Assembly (NCBI GenBank): GCA_003707065.3
Contig: PPXM03000003.1
Span: 434,001-498,000, forward strand
DNA length: 64,000 nt
DNA from: Trigonopsis variabilis
Lineage: Eukaryota; Ascomycota; Trigonopsidomycetes; Trigonopsidales; Trigonopsidaceae
Direction of reading: 5' to 3'
The notes under the pieces were generated by a model that did not search any database, had not been told where the DNA came from, and was given only the letters and a program-made list of their open reading frames with translations. Positions 56,389 through 64,000 of the stretch are shown here, one piece after another. Numbering within the stretch: the stretch's first letter is position 1; every line of letters starts with the position of its first letter. The position numbers and the translations under genes are program-made.

Positions 56389-58254
56389 TTATAGCATTAC
56401 TACAACGAAGCCTAGAACTAACAAGAGAAGACTACACGAAACTGCAGTCAAAGAAGTTCCTTCAGCCCTTTGCTCAAGCTCCACTTTAAAAATGGGATTC
56501 TTTGGTGATGGAGCAGCTCGCCTTCCAAGATGTGGAGTCTCCTCAGGTGTGTCACTGAAGTCGTAGGTATATGGATCGGCAAAGCTTGTCGGAAGGTAAT
56601 CATCAAAACTTGTTAAAGAATCATCAGTAGGCCTTTGAGACCCTGAGATGCGACCGCTTAAGATTGTATAGAGGTCACCATCATCGGGTAATGAGAGCGT
56701 GGGGGTGGCCTCGCCATATTCACTCGACAGCTCGTTAAGATATGATGCCAGGTCAAACGTAACTACAGGTGTCTCACTCTGCCTCTTACCCGAACGGACA
56801 CCTTCGGTTCCGATAGCTGTGACGTTAGTGCTGGAACTTGAATAATTAGCTTTTGCAATTGAAATCTCGGCATTGTACTGGTCGTAAATAACGTAGACAG
56901 CTCGCAAGAACGGGTCACCGAGGATGGTGACAGAGTCACTGTAATCGAATCCCAAATAGCAAACTGCACCATGCTCATTGATCACCACCGTACCGTTAGC
57001 ATCGGTCAGTGGGAAGAGTAGGTCGCTAGCATTGAGAATAATAGTAGCATCGGGTCCAAACCCAAATTCAACAGTTATATTATCATCAATATTGCAGTAA
57101 GTCAGATACTCTCCAACGGTATAAGAGTACTGCGCATCAAATAACTCCATCAAAGAATCCACAACCGGGTAAGGAAGGTAAAGCAAGGTGCTGCCTGAAT
57201 CAAGTAATGTAGGCAAGAAAGTGACGTTCCTATCGTCATCATAATAGTAGTCATAGTAGTAAGAATTGTAGTCAGAATCTGGATCTGCAAGATCTTGATC
57301 ATTATATCCGTCATCCTCTGGTAAATTGAATAACACCCGTGATCGTCCATTCACAGTATAATTCATGCTAACAAGAGATACATAGTAACCAGGATATACA
57401 CTTGTCACATTCCCGTCCTCAATATGCACCATCTTAAGCGTATGAAGGGGACCCGAGATCTTCGAGGAATCGTAACCGCCAAATAATACCGATCCAGTGG
57501 TTGCATTATAGTCATCTAGGTAAAGAGAGAATGACGGTGACGAGGTTATATTATTTTTGAACAGAGCATAAGGCAGATTTCGATAGAAAAATCCTTCATC
57601 CCATTGCCTGTCTTCGAAATCATATTGCACCATGGCCTCTGTAGTATTCATTCCCAAGCCTAAGATACCGACCCGAGTGTCGGCCTCTTCAGCCACAGCA
57701 AAGGTGAAACTGTCCAACTTAGCATCTCCAATGGTAATTGTATCGTTGGCGTAGTTCCCGATCGCTCCTGAGCCGTCTCCGTAGAGGATGGAGAAGTTCT
57801 GGTTAAGCCAGGTAAACGTAGAGGAATTAGAAGGATCAAAAAGTCCTCCGAGGCACCACGACGAGGACTCTCCATCCTCATAAAGATCGGCAGTTTGACT
57901 AGCGGAGGGATAGACCACCCCTTCGATTGTTGCCGTGACATGAGAGTAGGAGCAATAACTGACATTAGCGTCAAGGACAATTAAATCCGAAGAACCGGTG
58001 TCGAGCTGAAGCTGTACCGTCTGGTTGGGAGTACCCAGTCCAACTTCAATCCAATACAGATACGCCATGTAGTTTACAAGCGTCTCATTTTGAGTACCTT
58101 CCTCGGCTCGACGAGCTAAATTGTTCCCACTTTGCGGTCGATTGGTCTGTTCTTTGGTGAACTGAGCTCCGATCACACCATCAGCTCGGCGCTCAAGGTC
58201 AGCTTTGCTAAAGCTGAACAAAACTAGAAGAGTCAAGTGCTTGAAGAGCAACAT
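56389..58254 (-). CDS. GPI-anchored aspartic protease (yapsin type), copy 1
   Basis: Single exon, 621 aa. A signal peptide (MLLFKHLTLLVLFSFSKA) precedes a propeptide with dibasic/ARR sites. The two catalytic aspartates are in LDTGSSDLIVLD and LLDSGSTLLYLP, in an A1-type fold (~85-475) starting WIEVGLGTPNQTVQLQ. A Ser/Thr/Pro-rich stalk and a hydrophobic end (TAVSCSLLLLVLGFVVVML) indicate a GPI anchor. Yapsins act at the cell wall and plasma membrane, cleaving at basic residues. An unusual Asp/Tyr-rich insert (DPDSDYNSYYYDYYYDDDR) lies before the second aspartate. Clearly a paralogue of copy 2. Confidence 0.93.
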   Translation of the reverse strand: MLLFKHLTLLVLFSFSKADLERRADGVIGAQFTKEQTNRPQSGNNLARRAEEGTQNETLVNYMAYLYWIEVGLGTPNQTVQLQLDTGSSDLIVLDANVSYCSYSHVTATIEGVVYPSASQTADLYEDGESSSWCLGGLFDPSNSSTFTWLNQNFSILYGDGSGAIGNYANDTITIGDAKLDSFTFAVAEEADTRVGILGLGMNTTEAMVQYDFEDRQWDEGFFYRNLPYALFKNNITSSPSFSLYLDDYNATTGSVLFGGYDSSKISGPLHTLKMVHIEDGNVTSVYPGYYVSLVSMNYTVNGRSRVLFNLPEDDGYNDQDLADPDSDYNSYYYDYYYDDDRNVTFLPTLLDSGSTLLYLPYPVVDSLMELFDAQYSYTVGEYLTYCNIDDNITVEFGFGPDATIILNASDLLFPLTDANGTVVINEHGAVCYLGFDYSDSVTILGDPFLRAVYVIYDQYNAEISIAKANYSSSSTNVTAIGTEGVRSGKRQSETPVVTFDLASYLNELSSEYGEATPTLSLPDDGDLYTILSGRISGSQRPTDDSLTSFDDYLPTSFADPYTYDFSDTPEETPHLGRRAAPSPKNPIFKVELEQRAEGTSLTAVSCSLLLLVLGFVVVML

Positions 58255-59503
58255 CCTCGGACAGTGATCAGCGCTTCCAATCTGGGATAATTATTTCAAT
58301 GTGTACTTGGTCCTTCTAAATGTTAACAGTCTTTTATAGACGCTAACAGGAACGGCGCGAGGACGAAACCGTCATGACATAGGTGTTTTAGGGGACAAGG
58401 TAACAAGCAATATTTCCGTTTCTAGTCAAATACGAACTCGAGTGACTAATCAACCACAGCCATCCGAGTCCCCAGAAAACTGAAGCGGCTTTTCTCATGA
58501 CGACGGAACAAGTTCGTTTGGCTCTAATGCAAAAAGATGCTTGCTCGACGAGTGCTCTAACCCGTAGCTCACTACTATTATTTTTTTTAAAAAGCCTCGT
58601 CTTGCCACCGGCTATGTTTAATTCATTGAAAGGCCTCTTTCTTTTTCCCAATCCACCTTAGCCACGTCAGCTTCCTTTTTTGAGTTCAGAAGGCCTTGGC
58701 ATTTCGTCTCTTTTTCCATATGTGATATCGCCTTCCATTACCCACCAACAAATATAACAATTGCATCTTGTAATCACGCAGGATAATTCCTATTTCGCAG
58801 GTACATTCTTCACAGCCGCTGTCATCGTGGCTGAGGATCTTGTTCCTGAAGTCTTGAACCCAGTCTGGCTTAGCGGTCTCGCAACATCTCGGGGAAAATA
58901 TTTCCTATATGATACGAAGTTACGGTCCGCTATACAAACTCGGGCTATGAAATGGACGCACGCTTTTTCTTACAAGATCATAGACTAGTCACTCACTTTA
59001 TTTCCTTGGCTTTGTGATGTGGGGTCCATGTCTCTGATTGGCTTAATTTCCAATATGTAATGTTATAGGTCATATCTCGAAGAGGGAAAAGATCTTGGCT
59101 ACTTTTATTGACCTTCCATTTAGAGATATCGGCATTATGACCTTAACATAATACTGAACGGGAAACTGTTTTCTCTAGAAGGCAGCTTAGCAAACATTTA
59201 TGGTATGGCGGCTATCTACCTTCACCTTAGCAATCCCATCTGTTCTGAGGAAATGAAATTGTGGCCTCTGCCCCTTATTTTCGTTTGTTCATCTTTGTCT
59301 CGACCTCCAAAAGAAACTACAACTAGTAACATCCAAGGCCGACGTTCTTATATTAGCAAGCTGTTCTTCATTTGGGGTATGGATTATTAGAACTACTTTA
59401 GTGCGCTCTTCTACAATTCGAGATAAGTAGTCCAAAAATGATGTTCAGTAAATATACATATTAGAAGCAGTCTCTGACTTAAAAATGCGCGGACGTCTAA
59501 AAC
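58255..59503. other. Intergenic region between the two yapsin copies
   Basis: About 1.25 kb. Frames at 58388-58651 (minus) and 58761-58988 (plus) begin with TTG only and carry no motif. No spliced gene, tRNA or repeat shared between the two flanks was seen. It includes the promoter of copy 1. Confidence 0.45.
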
Positions 59504-61222
59504 TTACAGGACAGCACAAATAAAGCAAAGTCCCACAGCAACCATTCCAGTGAATGTTGCTTGATCGTTAAGACGGGGAGCAGCAGCATTCTTATGAGTC
59601 GCAGAAGCGGAAGCTGAAGACGCAGTGCCTGTACCAGAAGCTTCCTGAGTAGCTATTGACGTGGGCACTGATTGCGAAAGAGAGAATGTAGCGCCAGAGC
59701 CACTGTCAGAGAGAGTCACATCAGGGGCCTCAGTTGTAGGTCTGGTAACGCCCGAGGATAGAGTCCCATACCCCAAGTAAGATGCTTCATTAAAGGTAAA
59801 CACCGGGGTCACGGTATCTTGGACACCTTGAGTCACACCTTCGGTCCCAATGGTGACAATATCGGGGTCTGTTTCATCGTACTGAGCTTGAGCAACCGAA
59901 ATTCGACCATTGTGGGTATCATAGATGACAAAAGTATTTCTAAGGAAGGTGTCACCTAAGATAACTTGGTCAGACTCACTCACAGCCACCTGGCAGATAG
60001 AGCTCCCATCATCAGTGGTCAGTACTTCTCCACTGGCGGTAGTGACGGGAAGAAGGAAGTTATCGCCGGTGATATTGATGGTTGCATGTTCGCCAAACTT
60101 GAATGTCATAGTAAGTTCGTCCCATCCTTCACAAACAGTCACATAGGCACCAACATCGTCGCTATACTCAGCTTCATAGGTCTCGACTAAGGATGAAACA
60201 ACAGACCGTGGCAAGTAGGCGAGACTAGTACCCGAATCAAGAAGTGCGGGAGTGAAATCGGGGTCTTCGTCGCTCAGATCAAAAAAGGTGTGCTCCTCAT
60301 CGTCCGCTGTAGCACTTATTGAGACTAATGGAACGTAGTACCCATCATACACTCGTTCCACATTTCCATCTTGGATACGAACCATGGGAATAGTGACAAG
60401 GTCTCCGGTAAACTTAGACTGATCGTAACCTCCAAATAGAACGCTCCCAGTAGTCGCATTATAGTCGTCGAGAAAGAGCGAAAAACTCACCGAATCGATT
60501 TCTCCAGCATTATACAAGGCATATGGCAGGTTATCATATACAAAACCTGCATCCATTTGCCGACTAGTAAAATTATACTCAGCCATGGCTTCAGTGCTTT
60601 TCATTCCAATACCCACAAGGCCTTCCTGAGTATCAGCAGTCTCAGCTACAGCAAAGGTAAAGTTCTCTAAAGTAACTCCTGCGAATGCAAGGACGTCGGT
60701 CGCATAAGTACCATTTGCACCTGTGGAGTCTCCATAAGTTATATTGAAAGGTTCATCAAGCTTCTCGAATGTTGAAGACTTTGACGAAGAAAAGAATCCT
60801 CCAAGGCATCCCTCGCTACTATCCGAATCATCATCGGACTCATCGTCGCTGTCATCCCGCTTTTCGGGAGTTGCGGTGGCAGAGGGATAGATATAGCCAT
60901 CGAAGCTGAAGCTGGGGGACTCTCCACCACAATAGGAAACAGCCTGATCAAGCACCCACAAATCAGAGGAGCCGGTGTCCAATTGGAGCTGGAGGGTTTG
61001 TCCGGGTGTACCCAATTCTATCTCTATCCAGTAGAGAACTGAATTATAGTTGTTCAATGTCACATTAGTTGTGCTGCCGTCACGTTTGACGACTTCAACC
61101 AATTCCCTAGCATACTGTTTCTGAAAATCCAATTTGAGTACGCCGGAAATCGGAGTGGGAACGAATCTCGCTGCAGTCGTTCCAATTGCCAACAAGCTCA
61201 CAAAACTAGTTGCCAGTTTCAT
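59504..61222 (-). CDS. GPI-anchored aspartic protease (yapsin type), copy 2
   Basis: Single exon, 572 aa. Signal peptide MKLATSFVSLLAIGTTAARF, propeptide with a VVKRD site, A1 core with LDTGSSDLWVLD and LLDSGTSLAYLP. An acidic loop after the first catalytic aspartate (KRDDSDDESDDDSDSSEG) resembles the yapsin loop that is cut between two chains and includes a KR site. A Thr/Ser-rich stalk and hydrophobic end mark a GPI anchor. The order and many blocks (SFSLFLDDYNATTGSVLFGG) match copy 1, showing a tandem duplication followed by divergence. Family role is cell-wall maintenance and shedding of surface proteins. Confidence 0.94.
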   Translation of the reverse strand: MKLATSFVSLLAIGTTAARFVPTPISGVLKLDFQKQYARELVEVVKRDGSTTNVTLNNYNSVLYWIEIELGTPGQTLQLQLDTGSSDLWVLDQAVSYCGGESPSFSFDGYIYPSATATPEKRDDSDDESDDDSDSSEGCLGGFFSSSKSSTFEKLDEPFNITYGDSTGANGTYATDVLAFAGVTLENFTFAVAETADTQEGLVGIGMKSTEAMAEYNFTSRQMDAGFVYDNLPYALYNAGEIDSVSFSLFLDDYNATTGSVLFGGYDQSKFTGDLVTIPMVRIQDGNVERVYDGYYVPLVSISATADDEEHTFFDLSDEDPDFTPALLDSGTSLAYLPRSVVSSLVETYEAEYSDDVGAYVTVCEGWDELTMTFKFGEHATINITGDNFLLPVTTASGEVLTTDDGSSICQVAVSESDQVILGDTFLRNTFVIYDTHNGRISVAQAQYDETDPDIVTIGTEGVTQGVQDTVTPVFTFNEASYLGYGTLSSGVTRPTTEAPDVTLSDSGSGATFSLSQSVPTSIATQEASGTGTASSASASATHKNAAAPRLNDQATFTGMVAVGLCFICAVL

Positions 61223-63081
61223 CTTTCTAACAGCTTGTCAGTCAAATAGCCAAAAGATAACTAGACTACCGGACTATAGATGGCAAACCAAGTCCAAATA
61301 ACAAGGACCACTCTTGATCAGACGAATCCCTATTACCCGGCCATGCATATTATGTAATGTTGTCTTCTGTCCCATGTCCGATTCTATCATTCATCCGAAA
61401 CTGCCCAACTTGTCTTTTCAGGATCTTGGACGTCCAAAGAAGAACGTTGTCTATAGTAGCTCATTTAAGCACCGCATACGTTATTGAAAAAGAAAAAAAA
61501 AATCGGAAAATTAGTTATATTGGAAACAATCGTGATCAAAGATACCAATCGATAACGTCTTAGACAAAAAGGGAACCTTCGAGTCTAAAAAACTCTCTAC
61601 CGGAGAATGACTGCATAAGTGACGATGTTTGAATAACTATAGTACATCTTTCTACTATTCTATTCTTTATGCAAGTGGAGAAGTCATTTTCTGTTGGGCG
61701 CAGCAAAGGGCTTAGCGCACTGGCTCATCTCAGAACGTTACTGACTAATTCGTTTTCGTCCCTTAATAGAAGCAAGCTCTGAGTTTGAAACTTTCAATAC
61801 CTCAAAGTTCTAGATTTCGTAGTGGGCTGTGTAGTTATCCACAGATTGGCATTATTTGGATTGTGATCAATTGCGGTATCTCTCGATAACTATCTCCCGA
61901 CGGTATTGAATCTAATCTCTTTCCAAGGTTATGGTAGAAGAATCGTATGGATGGAATGGAAGGAGTGTTGAATGTATGTGGCCCTTCCGATACAAGTAGA
62001 GACTAGGGCCTTGGCTTCTGGTCCAATAAGGTTCACATTCCGTCCCCTTTTGGGCGCTAGACAACTGCTTCGTTCCATTCCCAAAGTAGCGCTTATATGA
62101 CATTCAAAGTCACTACTAGCCCGTACAGTCACTTAATCTTCTGGTGCTCGGTGTCTATGCAAGGATCCACCGTGCGAGGGTCAGCAAGCTCTATGGCATT
62201 CACTAATGTCTAATTAGCTCCTAGGCCGACTCCCCCACGTTTTGGAGATGAGAAATGCTCGAATCTTATTAGGGTTTATGGAACAAAGTTAGTTCCATAG
62301 ACTATTTTTCAAAAGGAAACTTCAAAAGATCAATTCTCTATGCTGGGTTAGAAGATTTGGGAGTCTGAATGAGTATATCAGACAAAAATTGCGACTTTTA
62401 CCAGGTACAAGACATCCAGAGATTTTGTGAACGAAAAATGAGATTAATTACATCATGTTTTCTGTACTGATCATATGAAAGATACACTCGAAGTTGTGTG
62501 TCTCACATTGAGTTGCTGCACTAGACATAGTGATTAACATCACACATAAGGCATTCTTCATTAATGATACAAACTTGAATATGCCGGTATATGTCTCTCT
62601 TCCTAATCCTGCTCATTTGTTTAAACGTAAAAGTCGTAGAATATCTATTATTTGTAGCAAAAAGGCACTCGTGAGCTCCTGCCCCATGTAGTCACATATA
62701 ACTTGTCTCTTCTGGACTAGGCAGATAACTCACAGGCTAGAAAAGCACCCGGTTATTCTTCTCTTTTCTACAGAATGTCTATTAGTCGAAGCATGCAATG
62801 TGATCCTAATATATATTGTACTAAAGAATTTTTGAAAATTTATCGACTAATGGAAAAAAGTACACTATCCTTACGGTCCAAGCCTCACTGGATACTATGG
62901 TCCGCATCATGGGTAACAGTACATATGTCTAGTAATAGGAACTCATAAATAATAGAGTATTTCTAACAGCAGACTAACCCGTCTTCTCTCACTGCAAACT
63001 CCCAGTTCCAACCGTATGTGATACATAATGTAACGATAAAATTTCCTCGATTCTCGAACATTCTTATCAAACTGTCCTCAA
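61223..63081. other. Longest apparently gene-free stretch (1.86 kb)
   Basis: Only short frames of low quality occur (61357-61563 plus; 62132-61912 minus). I saw no exon chain with the splice signals used elsewhere, no tRNA and no terminal repeats. The sequence is AT-rich with an A-run at 61493-61501. It contains the promoters of yapsin copy 2 and of the MRH4-like gene. Confidence 0.45.
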
Positions 63082-64000
63082 ATGTTTGGAAGAAGAAAGG
63101 ATAGGGCAGTTGGCTTCTTAATATTCAGCCCCTGGGTTATATGCTCAAGAAAAGTGCTCAAAAGGCCAAGAATTAGATGCCAGTGTTCACTAAGATCAAC
63201 CTTAGGGAGGATGATGTATTCTTCCCGGGGCAAGGAGCCTTATGCCTACCGGAGATTTCGTCGCTTATCGAACGATGGCTTGGAAAGAGATCAGATAAGA
63301 CAAGGACAGAAGCTTGCTGAGAAACTCGATTCTTTCGATAAACTTCGACTTCTCCCTCCTCTGAAAAACGCTCTACAAAAAAGTCCAAAGCTGATGGCCG
63401 AGCTCAATGAGCGGAGACCGACTGAAATTCAGTCTTTATCTTTACATATTATTCAGAAGCCATTGCGTCATCCAGCTGAGAGAAAAGCGTTTCTATTAGC
63501 TGCGGAGACTGGATCAGGGAAAACGCTGGCTTACCTCTTACCAATAATGCACCAGCTCAAGGCAGTTGAAAAGAATCCATATGCAGTATTAGGTAAAAGT
63601 ACAAGTTTACAAAAAGAGCATGAAAAGTTAGAAACCTCCGACCATATAGCGACTAACAAGGTGGCTTTACCTCCAGTTATAGATCCTGCCAAACTTAGTG
63701 TTCCGAAAATCCGATGTGTTATTATTGTTCCTACCATCGATTTAGCTCACCAAACTGGGTCCATCGTGAAAGAACTTTGCCATTATGTTAAGCTGTCTTC
63801 TATCGTGATGGCCGAAGATATGAAAAGATCTAAAGCTAAGCTACTTTTACAAGGTGCTGATATTCTTGTCATCACTTCTCCTGGATTTATGAAACTATAC
63901 AGTGAGAACTTCAGGTTCCGCCAGATGCTTCAATTCTGCGTTTGGTCTGTTTTCGATGAGGCCGACTTTTCTCTTACACATGAAAGTGACAAAGAAAATA
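63082..64000 (+). CDS. MRH4: Mitochondrial DEAD-box RNA helicase, MRH4-like (partial)
   Basis: Open from ATG 63082 to the window end (306 codons) with the C-terminal part outside. The first ~60 residues are rich in Arg/Lys with no acidic residues until the tail of that stretch (MFGRRKDRAVGFLIFSPWVI), a mitochondrial presequence. Helicase motifs follow: a Q-motif-like RRPTEIQSLSL, motif I AAETGSGKT, motif Ia PTIDLAH, motif Ib TSPG and motif II DEAD (VFDEADFSL). A ~50-residue insert between motifs I and Ia is typical of Mrh4. Mrh4 acts in assembly of the mitochondrial large ribosomal subunit. Confidence 0.88.
   Translation, partial: MFGRRKDRAVGFLIFSPWVICSRKVLKRPRIRCQCSLRSTLGRMMYSSRGKEPYAYRRFRRLSNDGLERDQIRQGQKLAEKLDSFDKLRLLPPLKNALQKSPKLMAELNERRPTEIQSLSLHIIQKPLRHPAERKAFLLAAETGSGKTLAYLLPIMHQLKAVEKNPYAVLGKSTSLQKEHEKLETSDHIATNKVALPPVIDPAKLSVPKIRCVIIVPTIDLAHQTGSIVKELCHYVKLSSIVMAEDMKRSKAKLLLQGADILVITSPGFMKLYSENFRFRQMLQFCVWSVFDEADFSLTHESDKEN

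Noticed and set aside
1-64000. Search for mobile elements, virus-derived elements and CRISPR
   Set aside because: No transposase, integrase, reverse transcriptase or capsid-like frame, no long terminal or inverted repeats, and no spacer-repeat array were seen.

Overview
The window looks like nuclear DNA of an ascomycete fungus, probably yeast-like and early-diverging (a Taphrinomycotina or basal Saccharomycotina type; the sequence alone does not settle which). Reasons: spliceosomal introns in most genes, ascomycete yeast families (yapsin-type GPI proteases, GH72 glucanosyltransferase, YVC1, FPK1, RIF1, DCG1, LCB3), and genes that budding yeast has lost (CLPTM1, ESS2, PHAF1, CZIB). CTG falls at a conserved leucine of proteasome alpha-6, so CUG appears to be read normally. 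I saw no rRNA, tRNA, CRISPR array, transposase, integrase or reverse transcriptase.

The introns are the most striking feature. About 38 could be placed by conserved protein sequence and reading phase. Nearly all are 32-53 nt, with GTAAGT/GTGAGT-like donors, CTAAC/CTAAT/CTGAC-like branch sites and the AG shortly after. The clear exceptions are an 83-nt intron (ESS2, tentative) and a 175-nt intron (LCB3). Several genes are visible only after splicing, such as the six-exon CZIB gene at 16926-17574.

Layout: 1-10.5 kb holds an unknown C-terminus, a TBC RabGAP, a Ulp1-type SUMO protease, a coiled-coil tail-anchored protein (possible KASH/Mps2-like), an unknown basic protein and CLPTM1. 10.9-17.6 kb holds a LOG-family hydrolase, PRE5, PAT1, a RAD51-interacting-motif protein and CZIB. 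18-30 kb holds a large unknown protein (mitochondrial-like N-terminus), LCB3, PRMT5 (HSL7/SKB1), a 2.2-kb poorly explained stretch, FPK1 and LEA1. 30.5-41.2 kb holds an arrestin, GH72, elongin C, SEN54, PI31, YVC1 and ESS2. 41.7-56 kb holds an F-box protein, small unknown proteins, an N-terminal methyltransferase, folylpolyglutamate synthase, a DCG1 racemase, RIF1 and PHAF1. 56-61 kb holds two yapsin paralogues in tandem. After a 1.9-kb stretch with no gene found, an MRH4-like mitochondrial DEAD-box helicase starts and runs off the end.

Genes are densely packed on both strands with no operon-like order. Functional themes recur (RNA processing: PAT1, LEA1, ESS2, SEN54, MRH4; proteasome: PRE5, PI31; genome maintenance: RIF1, RAD51-motif protein; cell surface: GH72, yapsins), but the neighbours do not form one pathway and I see no evidence of a gene cluster.
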